Below are positions 8,169-15,153 of a stretch of 32,310 nt of DNA, piece by piece. Made by a program: the position numbers and the translations under genes. Source of the stretch: a bacterium (GTDB taxonomy: Bacteria; Bdellovibrionota_B; Oligoflexia; Silvanigrellales; Silvanigrellaceae). Each line of letters begins with the position of its first letter. The first letter of the stretch is position 1. The stretch covers positions 1 to 32,310 of the forward strand of contig RGDM01000037.1 of assembly GCA_009918675.1 (NCBI GenBank), given 5' to 3'. A model generated the notes under the pieces. That model saw only the letters and a program-made list of their open reading frames with translations, was not told where the DNA came from and did not search any database.

Positions 8169-8631
8169 GCCAAAAGCCAGCCAAATTATTGAACGCCTCA
8201 ATCAAAACTTGAGGCCCCTTTGGAGCGAGGGTCGGCTTAAAGTGCCGACCCTCGAACTCAATTCCGAACTCGAAAAAGCACTCTCTATCTCTCGACGCGC
8301 GGGGCAATTAAGGGGCGGCCTTGAAAATATTGAAAGCTGCTTGCGCATAGAATTACAAGGTTTAGAAGCACTCAAAAAGCGCAAGCTTGCGAGCGACTCC
8401 GGACGCATCAGTCGTCTTCTGTTGATGAGCTCGGATGGTTCAGAACGGTTTTATCGTCACTGTGAAAATCTTCTTTCGATGCATGGTGACCGACTTGCTG
8501 GCATACGGCTTAATGCAGCGAGCCAAGTGATTGGTCAAAAATTCTTTGGCAAAGATGCACAAGTCAAAGCGCTTCTCGTGAGTCACAAAGATTTCGTTAG
8601 CAGAGCACTCGAATCTCTAGCTGAATCCTAA
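8137..8631 (+). CDS. YlxQ-like protein of the ribosomal L7Ae/L30e family
   Basis: A 164-residue protein in the slot between nusA and infB where ylxR/ylxQ genes are usually found. Residues ~50-160 match the L7Ae-type pattern: LSISRRAGQLRGG, a hydrophobic strand LLLMSSDGSERFYRHC, and a C-terminal ELG-like segment ASQVIGQKFFGKDAQVKALLVSHKDFVSRAL. Family members bind structured RNA. The N-terminal ~45 residues are not recognised. The start at 8137 lies inside nusA with AGGA 7 nt upstream, implying translational coupling. No separate ylxR (DUF448) gene is seen. Confidence 0.7.
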   Translation: MLKLPKSLEAEPKASQIIERLNQNLRPLWSEGRLKVPTLELNSELEKALSISRRAGQLRGGLENIESCLRIELQGLEALKKRKLASDSGRISRLLLMSSDGSERFYRHCENLLSMHGDRLAGIRLNAASQVIGQKFFGKDAQVKALLVSHKDFVSRALESLAES

Positions 8632-8664
8632 GAAAGCTGTTAGAGAACCGTGGTCTTGAAATCA

Positions 8665-8696
8665 ATCGGTGCCCCGCCGATCAACTGGGGCTATTT
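8665..8696 (+). promoter_or_regulatory. Possible attenuator: mutually exclusive hairpins before infB
   Basis: ATCGG (8665-8669) can pair with CCGAT (8677-8681), while GCCCC (8671-8675) can pair with GGGGC (8687-8691), which is followed by TATTTT. The two stems share bases and cannot form together, the layout of an antiterminator/terminator pair. The T-run is short and no ligand-binding aptamer is apparent, so this remains tentative. Confidence 0.3.
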
Positions 8697-8711
8697 TGGG
8701 AGCGGAGTTGG

Positions 8712-11700
8712 ATGAGCCGTCTGAGGGTTTTGGATATCGCGAAAGAGCTTAAGCTCGACACAAAAACAGTTATTACAAAGCTGAATGACCTGGGTGTACA
8801 GGTCAAAAATCACTTCAATGCGATTTCTGATATCGAAGCGGACAAACTGCGTGCATATGTGCGTTCTGGACGTAACCCCGAGAAAGAGGCAACTGCGAAA
8901 CCCACGAGTAAAGTTGTGATCCGCCGACGCACGGAAGCAACACCCGGCTCTGAAGGTGTGGGCGAAGGTGCCGCTGGCTCAACAGAAGCCCCATTTCATC
9001 TTCAATCTTTGATCGAAGCCGAACAAGCGCAGAATGAAGCTCCTGCTGCAGCGTCACCCGCCGAAGCACCTGCAGGACCTGAGGTTGCGCCTGCAATAAT
9101 CGCACGCGCGACAAGCGAAGAAGCTCCAACAAGCAAAATTCCAACTGAGAAGCCTTCAGCTCCAGCAGCGCCTGATGCTGGAGCTGAAGTGCGCAGCGCT
9201 CCCAATGTAAAAGCTCCAACTTCAGCAGCACCCTTGACAGGCGCGACGGTGATTCGACCTGCTGCACCTTCGGGCGGTGCAACGATCATCCGTCGTGCGG
9301 AACCTGTGCAAACACCCGTTGGCCCAACAAGCGGCCCACGTCCCCAAAGCAGTGGACCTATTCCTGCGGGCGGACGCCCGACACCGCGCAGCGAATTATC
9401 GGGCGGCCCGACACCGCGTTCTGATCGCAATTCTTACCAACGCGGCGAACAAGGTGGATATCACCGCAGTGAGCCAGGTCCTGGTGGACCATCGCGCGGT
9501 GGCCCTGGTTCTTATAATTCTGGTGGCTACGGTGGACCTCGCCCCGCAGGCGACGGAGAAAATCGTGGCGGCTGGCAACCACGCGGTCCTGGACAAGGTG
9601 GTGGTGGTTTCGACCGTGGCCCGCGTCCGGCTTACGGAGCTGCAGGCGGAACATCTGGCGGATTTGCTGGACCTCGTCCTGCAGGCGCAGGTGCAGGCGG
9701 TGGTTTTGGTGGTCCAAGGTCACCTTTTGGTGCGCCTCCAGCAGACACTCCACCCGCAGGTAAAGAAGTTTCCTCGCGTGGTCGTGAAAAAGAAAAAGAA
9801 CATGAACTCCGCCGACGTCGCCTTCAGGAAGACGAAGAGAATCGTCGTGCGCGCGCCAAAGCCGCTCGCGGTGGTGGAGACGAAGAGTTCATTGATGAAG
9901 AACTTTATTTTGGAAACGAAGAAGAAGGCACTGGAAGTACCGAAGGCGTTAGCCAAGTTCGCACTGTAATTCTGCCAAACCGCCGACGCGGCTCTGCACC
10001 TTCTCGTAAACGCGAAGATAAACGAGCAGAACAAGCAAACCCAATGAAGGCTTCCAAGCGAGTCGTACGCGTGGATGAATCCATCTCAGTGTCCGATCTC
10101 GCGGCCGAAATGAGCATAAAATCGTCTGCTATCATCAAAGTCTTGATGAAGTTGGGGATGATGGCCAGTGTAAATCAACAACTCGATCTCGAAACTGCAA
10201 CCTTGGTTGCAAATGAGTTCGAATTTGAAGTGCAAAATGCGGCAGTCAGCATCAGCGACATTTTGAATACGAAGAAGACAATCAAAACCGACTCAGCCCA
10301 AGCTGAATTTGTGACTCGTGCACCGATTGTGACGATCATGGGACACGTTGATCACGGCAAAACCTCGCTGCTTGACGCAATTCGCTCAGCAGATGTGGCT
10401 GCCGGAGAAGCGGGTGGTATTACCCAGCACATTGGTGCTTATCAAATCGAATACAACGACCGCAAAATTACGTTCCTCGATACGCCTGGTCACGAAGCAT
10501 TCACGCAAATGCGTGCACGCGGAGCTCAGGTGACGGATGTTGTTGTCCTGGTTGTTGCAGCCGACGACGGTGTCATGCCTCAAACAGTTGAGGCAATTTC
10601 TCATGCCAAGGCAGCCAATGTACCAATCATTGTTGCTATGAACAAAATGGACAAGCCTGGCGCAAACATTGAGCGCATTCAACGTGAACTTTCACAGCAC
10701 AATGTCACTCCTGAAGAATGGGGTGGTGATGCGATGTTTGTTCCTGTGTCGGCGAAAACCAAACAAGGGATTCCCGAATTGCTTGAAGCGTTGCTGCTGC
10801 AATCTGACGTGCTTGATCTCAAGGCACCTAAGGAAGGCTTGGCTGCTGGTATCGTGATTGAAGCCAAGCTCGATAAAGCGCGCGGTCCGCTTGCAACGGT
10901 GATCGTGACCAGCGGGATTTTGAAACAAGGCGATTGCATTGTTGCCGGTATTGCCTACGGTCGGGTGCGTGCGATGTTCGATGACAAAGGCCATCGCATG
11001 AATGAGGCGCTACCAGCGACTCCAGTAGAGATTATTGGTCTCTCGGAAGTTCCTGCAGCAGGCGACCAATTCAACTGCGTCATGAACGAAAGCATTGCAA
11101 AAGAAGCTGTTGCTTACCGCATCGAAAAACATCGCCAAAAAGAACTCGCTGGCAAACCAAAGGCGACTCTCGAGGACTTCCTTGCAAAACTGGGTGATGA
11201 TCCCAACAAAGCAAAAGAGCTACCACTCATCCTCAAAGCGGATACTCATGGTTCGGTTGAGGCCATTCGTGCCAGCTTACAAAAGCTGGATACGGAAAAG
11301 GTCAAGAACCGGATCATTCACTCAGCTGTGGGCGGTGTCACAGAAACCGACGTCACTTTGGCAGAAGCTTCTGGAGCGACCGTCATTGGCTTCAATGTGC
11401 GCCCAGACAAACTTTCGAGTGCGGCGGCTGAATCTCGCGGAGTGCAAATCCAATGCTTCAGCATCATCTATGAACTGCTCGAGACTGTCGAAAAACTCAT
11501 GGCGGGCCAGCTGGCTCCTGTGAAATCCGAAAAAGTCCTTGGCCACGCAGAAGTTCGCAACTTGTTCTCGGTTCCGAAAATCGGCGTCATTGCTGGTACG
11601 GCAATCACCGACGGCAAGGTCGTCCGCAATTCGCATATTCGTGTTGTGCGCGATGGTATCGTGATCTACACGGGGCGGGTTGGATCATTGAAGCGCTTCA

Positions 11701-11828
11701 AGGATGACGCCAAAGAAGTGCTGCAGGGATTTGAGTGCGGTATCGGTGTCGAAAACTACAACGACCTCAAAGTTGGGGATGTTCTCGAGTCCTTCATCAT
11801 CGAAGAGACTGCGGCAACTCTCCGCTGA
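8712..11828 (+). CDS. infB: Translation initiation factor IF-2
   Basis: GTPase that brings initiator tRNA to the ribosome. The 1038-residue protein has an IF2_N domain at residues 1-~50 (MSRLRVLDIAKEL), a long Ala/Pro and then Gly/Arg/Pro-rich linker (~60-400), a second IF2_N domain (~455-510), and the G domain with GHVDHGKT (544-551), DTPGH (590-594) and NKMD (644-647), followed by the EF-Tu-like domain II and the IF-2 domains 3-4. The long linker accounts for the size above E. coli IF-2 (890). GGAG precedes the ATG. A strong intrinsic terminator lies 30 bp after the stop. Confidence 0.98.
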   Translation: MSRLRVLDIAKELKLDTKTVITKLNDLGVQVKNHFNAISDIEADKLRAYVRSGRNPEKEATAKPTSKVVIRRRTEATPGSEGVGEGAAGSTEAPFHLQSLIEAEQAQNEAPAAASPAEAPAGPEVAPAIIARATSEEAPTSKIPTEKPSAPAAPDAGAEVRSAPNVKAPTSAAPLTGATVIRPAAPSGGATIIRRAEPVQTPVGPTSGPRPQSSGPIPAGGRPTPRSELSGGPTPRSDRNSYQRGEQGGYHRSEPGPGGPSRGGPGSYNSGGYGGPRPAGDGENRGGWQPRGPGQGGGGFDRGPRPAYGAAGGTSGGFAGPRPAGAGAGGGFGGPRSPFGAPPADTPPAGKEVSSRGREKEKEHELRRRRLQEDEENRRARAKAARGGGDEEFIDEELYFGNEEEGTGSTEGVSQVRTVILPNRRRGSAPSRKREDKRAEQANPMKASKRVVRVDESISVSDLAAEMSIKSSAIIKVLMKLGMMASVNQQLDLETATLVANEFEFEVQNAAVSISDILNTKKTIKTDSAQAEFVTRAPIVTIMGHVDHGKTSLLDAIRSADVAAGEAGGITQHIGAYQIEYNDRKITFLDTPGHEAFTQMRARGAQVTDVVVLVVAADDGVMPQTVEAISHAKAANVPIIVAMNKMDKPGANIERIQRELSQHNVTPEEWGGDAMFVPVSAKTKQGIPELLEALLLQSDVLDLKAPKEGLAAGIVIEAKLDKARGPLATVIVTSGILKQGDCIVAGIAYGRVRAMFDDKGHRMNEALPATPVEIIGLSEVPAAGDQFNCVMNESIAKEAVAYRIEKHRQKELAGKPKATLEDFLAKLGDDPNKAKELPLILKADTHGSVEAIRASLQKLDTEKVKNRIIHSAVGGVTETDVTLAEASGATVIGFNVRPDKLSSAAAESRGVQIQCFSIIYELLETVEKLMAGQLAPVKSEKVLGHAEVRNLFSVPKIGVIAGTAITDGKVVRNSHIRVVRDGIVIYTGRVGSLKRFKDDAKEVLQGFECGIGVENYNDLKVGDVLESFIIEETAATLR

Positions 11829-11858
11829 ACGGTTGACTGAATCGTTTGAGCTCAACAC

Positions 11859-11894
11859 ACCGGGCCACACATGAAATGTGAGCCCGGTTTTTTT
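11859..11894 (+). terminator. Intrinsic terminator after infB
   Basis: ACCGGGC (11859-11865) pairs with GCCCGGT (11882-11888), with an inner CACAT/ATGTG stem and a GAA loop, followed by seven T residues. It lies between infB and rbfA, only ~9 bp before the rbfA ribosome-binding site, so it should reduce transcription of rbfA-truB. Confidence 0.9.
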
Positions 11895-11913
11895 ATCTTG
11901 TCCGGAGTGAATT

Positions 11914-12333
11914 GTGTCTTCCAAACGCATCCTACAAGTCGGTGAACAGATTCGTGAACATATTGCCATGATGCTGATCCGTGGCGAGCTTTCTGATCCT
12001 CGCCTAAAAAACATCACCATCAATTCCGTTCGAGTATCGCCCGACCTGCAACTCGCGAAAGTTTACTACAGCGTCATGGGCAGCAAAGCTGAGCGTGAAG
12101 CGGTGGACAAAGGCTTAAAACAGGCGAGTGGATTTATTCGTCGATCGCTTGGCGATACCCTCAAAATGCGTTTCACGCCGGTCATTCACTTTTTCTTTGA
12201 CGAATCAATTGAACGTGCGGCTCGGATTTCCGAGCTCATTGAAACTGTGAAACGCGAAGATGCAGCAGAGGATTCTGCGCAAAATGCTGACGCACCCTCT
12301 CTCAAGCACACCAGCGAAGACTCAGGCGAATAA
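11914..12333 (+). CDS. rbfA: 30S ribosome-binding factor RbfA
   Basis: Late 30S-assembly and cold-adaptation factor. The protein begins SSKRILQVGEQIREHIAMML, matches the RbfA KH-type fold (ISDPRL-like LSDPRLKNITINSVRVSPDLQLAKVYYSV) and has the usual FTPVIHFFFDESIERAARI segment. Length is 139 residues with a short acidic tail. The start is a GTG with GGAG 6 nt upstream. It sits just after the infB terminator, so it is either served by read-through or by a promoter I could not identify in the ~20-bp gap. Confidence 0.95.
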   Translation: MSSKRILQVGEQIREHIAMMLIRGELSDPRLKNITINSVRVSPDLQLAKVYYSVMGSKAEREAVDKGLKQASGFIRRSLGDTLKMRFTPVIHFFFDESIERAARISELIETVKREDAAEDSAQNADAPSLKHTSEDSGE

Positions 12334-12360
12334 TTATTCAGCCCGTCGAAAAGGCAGCGC

Positions 12361-13377
12361 ATGTCACTCATCCTTGTCGACAAGCCAGAGGGACCAACCA
12401 GCCACAATGTCGTCGCTGCAGTTAAACGCGCCCTGAAAGCAGACAAAGTTGGTCACCTTGGAACTCTTGATCCATTTGCATCTGGGCTCTTACCGATCCT
12501 GATTGGCAATACGGCCCGCTTGGCAGACGAGGCAATGGATGGTCAAAAAGGATATCTTTTTACGATTGGATTTGGCGCAGAAACCGACACACTCGACCCA
12601 ACCGGCAGAGTGATTGCACAGGCACCTCTGCCTGATGATTTAAGCAATCCAGCAATTGAACGCGTCTTATCTGCATTCAGAGGCCCAATTGAACAGGTGC
12701 CACCGGTTTATTCGGCTTTGAAAATGAACGGAATGCCACTTTACGAACACATGCGCGCCACCGGTAAACTACCCGTGGATATCGAAAGTAAACGAAGGCA
12801 AGTGAATATTCACGCGCTCGAAGTGATACACGTCGACAATAAAAGCTTGGAGTTGCGAGTTGTTTGCTCAAAAGGCACTTATGTCCGCTCGCTTGCGCGC
12901 GACATTGCAAAAGCTTTGGGAAGCGTTGGGACTTGCATCAAACTCCGACGTGAATTGGTCGAACCTTGGAATGTCAATGACGCTCTGAAATTTGCCACTG
13001 ATGCTGCTGGAAGAATTGCGACTCCCGACCTAGACGCATTGCGTCATGCGTTGCTCCCACCTTGGGCGGTCGCACCTAAGTTACCAAGAGCAATTCTCCC
13101 GGAACAGCACGCCGCGCGTTTCAATTCGGGCAATCCACTGATTGTTCCCGCAGGAGAACTCTCCTGGCTCTCAAACGAGAACCCCACAACCGACGCTTCA
13201 CAATCCGAGGTCAGACAAAACATTGCAACCGAACTTCATGCGCTATCGGACGAAATAGCAAGGGCGAGCGCAACGAAGACAATTTTTGTCAGTTGTGAAT
13301 CAGTTCTCTTTCTTTGTGAGTGCGAATGGCTCAACAATGAATTGAAACTACAACCTCGAAAAAGAATTTCAGGTTAA
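12361..13377 (+). CDS. truB: tRNA pseudouridine(55) synthase TruB
   Basis: Makes pseudouridine 55 in the T-loop of tRNAs. The catalytic aspartate is D37 in VGHLGTLDPFASGLLPI, preceded by the family opening LILVDKPEGPTSHNVV; a second conserved block is PPVYSALKMNGMPLYEHMR and then CSKGTYVRSLARDIAKALG. The C-terminal ~100 residues are longer than usual and not recognised as a PUA domain. AAGG precedes the ATG. It ends the rimP-nusA-infB-rbfA cluster; the rpsO and pnp genes that often follow are absent here. Confidence 0.95.
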   Translation: MSLILVDKPEGPTSHNVVAAVKRALKADKVGHLGTLDPFASGLLPILIGNTARLADEAMDGQKGYLFTIGFGAETDTLDPTGRVIAQAPLPDDLSNPAIERVLSAFRGPIEQVPPVYSALKMNGMPLYEHMRATGKLPVDIESKRRQVNIHALEVIHVDNKSLELRVVCSKGTYVRSLARDIAKALGSVGTCIKLRRELVEPWNVNDALKFATDAAGRIATPDLDALRHALLPPWAVAPKLPRAILPEQHAARFNSGNPLIVPAGELSWLSNENPTTDASQSEVRQNIATELHALSDEIARASATKTIFVSCESVLFLCECEWLNNELKLQPRKRISG

Positions 13378-13503
13378 CTTCACTCTTTGTATTTTGATTT
13401 TTACAAAACATTCATCTACCCGAATTAATTTATTGCATTCCGAAAAAATAACTCACCTGAACTGCGAAAGAGCCACGTTCATTTTGGTTCAGCCCGTATC
13501 TGC

Positions 13504-13739
13504 CTAAGCTGCAACCTGAAAAAGATTGACACCGTCTTGTGAAATATCTTGGCTCACAGCAAAAAGTGCTGAGGATGGCTGCCAATTTATCTTTAAATCA
13601 GGAGACCGCAGCTTAATCTCGTCATTGGTCTCTGTGCGAAGCAGCAATGGCGCTGCAGGGGTAATCCGATAGCGGTGCACCCGCTGGCCTGAATCTGACA
13701 AAGCATTGCATGAAAAAGTTCATGATGAATGACATCCAT
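13504..13739 (-). pseudogene. Possible small gene broken by a one-base frameshift
   Basis: From an ATG at 13739 (GGGA 7 nt upstream) one frame begins MDVIHHELFHAMLCQ, containing an HExxH-like stretch; near 13700 it could pass, with a one-base shift, into a second frame that reads SGQRVHRYRITPAAPLLL and ends FAVSQDISQDGVNLFQVAA at 13504. Joined, they would give ~78 residues. The second frame has no ATG of its own. I do not recognise the product, and the HExxH may be coincidental. The rest of 13378-13830 is AT-rich with no gene, RNA or clear terminator that I can see. Confidence 0.3.
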
Positions 13740-13830
13740 AGACGCGTCCCAGATTGAGCCGAGTCCTTGCTATCGCAAACCAGCGTTTTCTGAAATACCA
13801 TACCTTATTTTTTTATTTTATTTCATCCAG

Positions 13831-14601
13831 TTAAGATAAAAGCTTGATTGACCTACGAAGACTTTCCAAATCGTCTTCGGTGAGGGGATTCCCAGCGATT
13901 CCAAGAGTATTGAGCATCGAAAGGTCTTTAATGGGGCGCAAAGACATAATTCGGTTGTCGCGGACATCGAGTTCGTCGAGGTCACGCAGATCCTCAAGCC
14001 CATCAAGCGAGGTGAGTGCATTCCGTCGCAAGCGAAGCACACGTATGCTCTTACGTTTTGCAATTGGCTCGAGGTCGGCGATCATGTTTTGCGAAACATC
14101 GAGCAGACGAAGTTTCTCGAGTCCGGCAAAAGGTTTGAGTGAGGTGATGCTGTTCTCTGCAAGATTAACTTCACGCAGATGCTGGAGCTCTGCCAAAACA
14201 TCAATGCTGCGAATTTTATTGCGGCGGGCAGAGAAAACCTCAAGTTCTTTAAACGCGGTGAGCCAATCGATGGATTCAAGCTCGAGCTCATCAAGAGACA
14301 GTGTTTTGAGTGACTTCAAACCCTTGAGTGGGTCGAGGCTCACGACCCGGCTCCCGTTCAGCTTCACTCCGCGCACCACAGGCAGCAATTCAAGAACCGA
14401 CAAATCGAGCGACCAAGTTCTCTTGATCCATGGGTCAACAGCCAAATCGAGCACATCTAATTGCGTCAGTTTGCTCAGTGCTTCTTCATGAGTTGATGCT
14501 CGCACAAGCTTACGAATGAGCTTCGCAGTTTGCACGCGCAAATCGTCAGCAGCAGTGCTGTTCCACAGTTCAACGAGAAGATCTTGTGCCGGTGAATTCA
14601 T
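13831..14601 (-). CDS. Leucine-rich-repeat protein
   Basis: A 256-residue protein without a signal peptide or membrane segment, so probably cytoplasmic. After an alpha-helical N-terminal ~65 residues, about seven SDS22/internalin-like repeats of ~22 residues run from ~75 to 245, e.g. LREVNLAENSITSLKPFAGL, LRLLDVSQNMIADLEPI and LDELDVRDNRIMSLRPI. Such repeats form a protein-binding solenoid; the partner is unknown. Its ATG overlaps the orn stop in an ATGA, so it is translationally coupled to oligoribonuclease and is the last gene of the valS-orn unit. Confidence 0.88.
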   Translation of the reverse strand: MNSPAQDLLVELWNSTAADDLRVQTAKLIRKLVRASTHEEALSKLTQLDVLDLAVDPWIKRTWSLDLSVLELLPVVRGVKLNGSRVVSLDPLKGLKSLKTLSLDELELESIDWLTAFKELEVFSARRNKIRSIDVLAELQHLREVNLAENSITSLKPFAGLEKLRLLDVSQNMIADLEPIAKRKSIRVLRLRRNALTSLDGLEDLRDLDELDVRDNRIMSLRPIKDLSMLNTLGIAGNPLTEDDLESLRRSIKLLS

Positions 14602-15137
14602 GGAACAACTTCCAATTTGCTTTGATCAATAAAGGACAAATAATGGCGAAACTCGGCAATCGATTCTTCGATATCACCAAGTGCCTCGTGACGATTTTGC
14701 TTCTTGAATTTTTGATTAAACTTGTTTTCAAAAACTATTTTGAAAGACGACACATCAAGCATGCGGTAATGCAATCGAGAAGCAAACTTCGGTAAGTACG
14801 CATCGATGAACTTTCGATCTTGACCTATTGAATTGCCACACAAGACCACTCGCTCGTCTTTTGGGTAAAACTCATTGACCAATTCGCACAAAGCTTCATC
14901 GAGAGCTGATTCTTTGAGACCATCCGGAATACGCTTGATGAGCCCACTCGCTGCGTGCGTCTTGACACACCACTCGTCCATCTTGGCAAGCTCCTCGGCT
15001 GGCTGAAAAACGGCCGAGGAAAAGTGCTTCAGCGCGGAGAGCGACCAATCAGTGATGATCACCGCCGTTTCTAGAATGCGGTGATTTGAAACGTCAAGGC
15101 CAGTCATTTCCATATCCAGCCAAAATAAATGCTTCAT
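14598..15137 (-). CDS. orn: Oligoribonuclease
   Basis: DEDDh 3'-5' exonuclease that degrades di- to short oligoribonucleotides, including pGpG from c-di-GMP breakdown. The residues expected for catalysis are present: D8 and E10 in FWLDMEMTGLD, D107 in GNSIGQDRKF, and H150 and D155 in NRHEALGDIEES. Length is 179 residues, typical. It lies 16 bp downstream of valS and overlaps the LRR gene by 4 nt. The nearby GGDEF protein suggests c-di-GMP is used in this organism, for which Orn would be the terminal enzyme. Confidence 0.96.
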   Translation of the reverse strand: MKHLFWLDMEMTGLDVSNHRILETAVIITDWSLSALKHFSSAVFQPAEELAKMDEWCVKTHAASGLIKRIPDGLKESALDEALCELVNEFYPKDERVVLCGNSIGQDRKFIDAYLPKFASRLHYRMLDVSSFKIVFENKFNQKFKKQNRHEALGDIEESIAEFRHYLSFIDQSKLEVVP

Positions 15138-15153
15138 TCGCCCTATCCTAGCT

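Noticed and set aside
9277..9969. 230-codon frame inside infB
   Set aside because: It is a shifted reading of the repetitive infB linker with no ribosome-binding site or recognisable domain.
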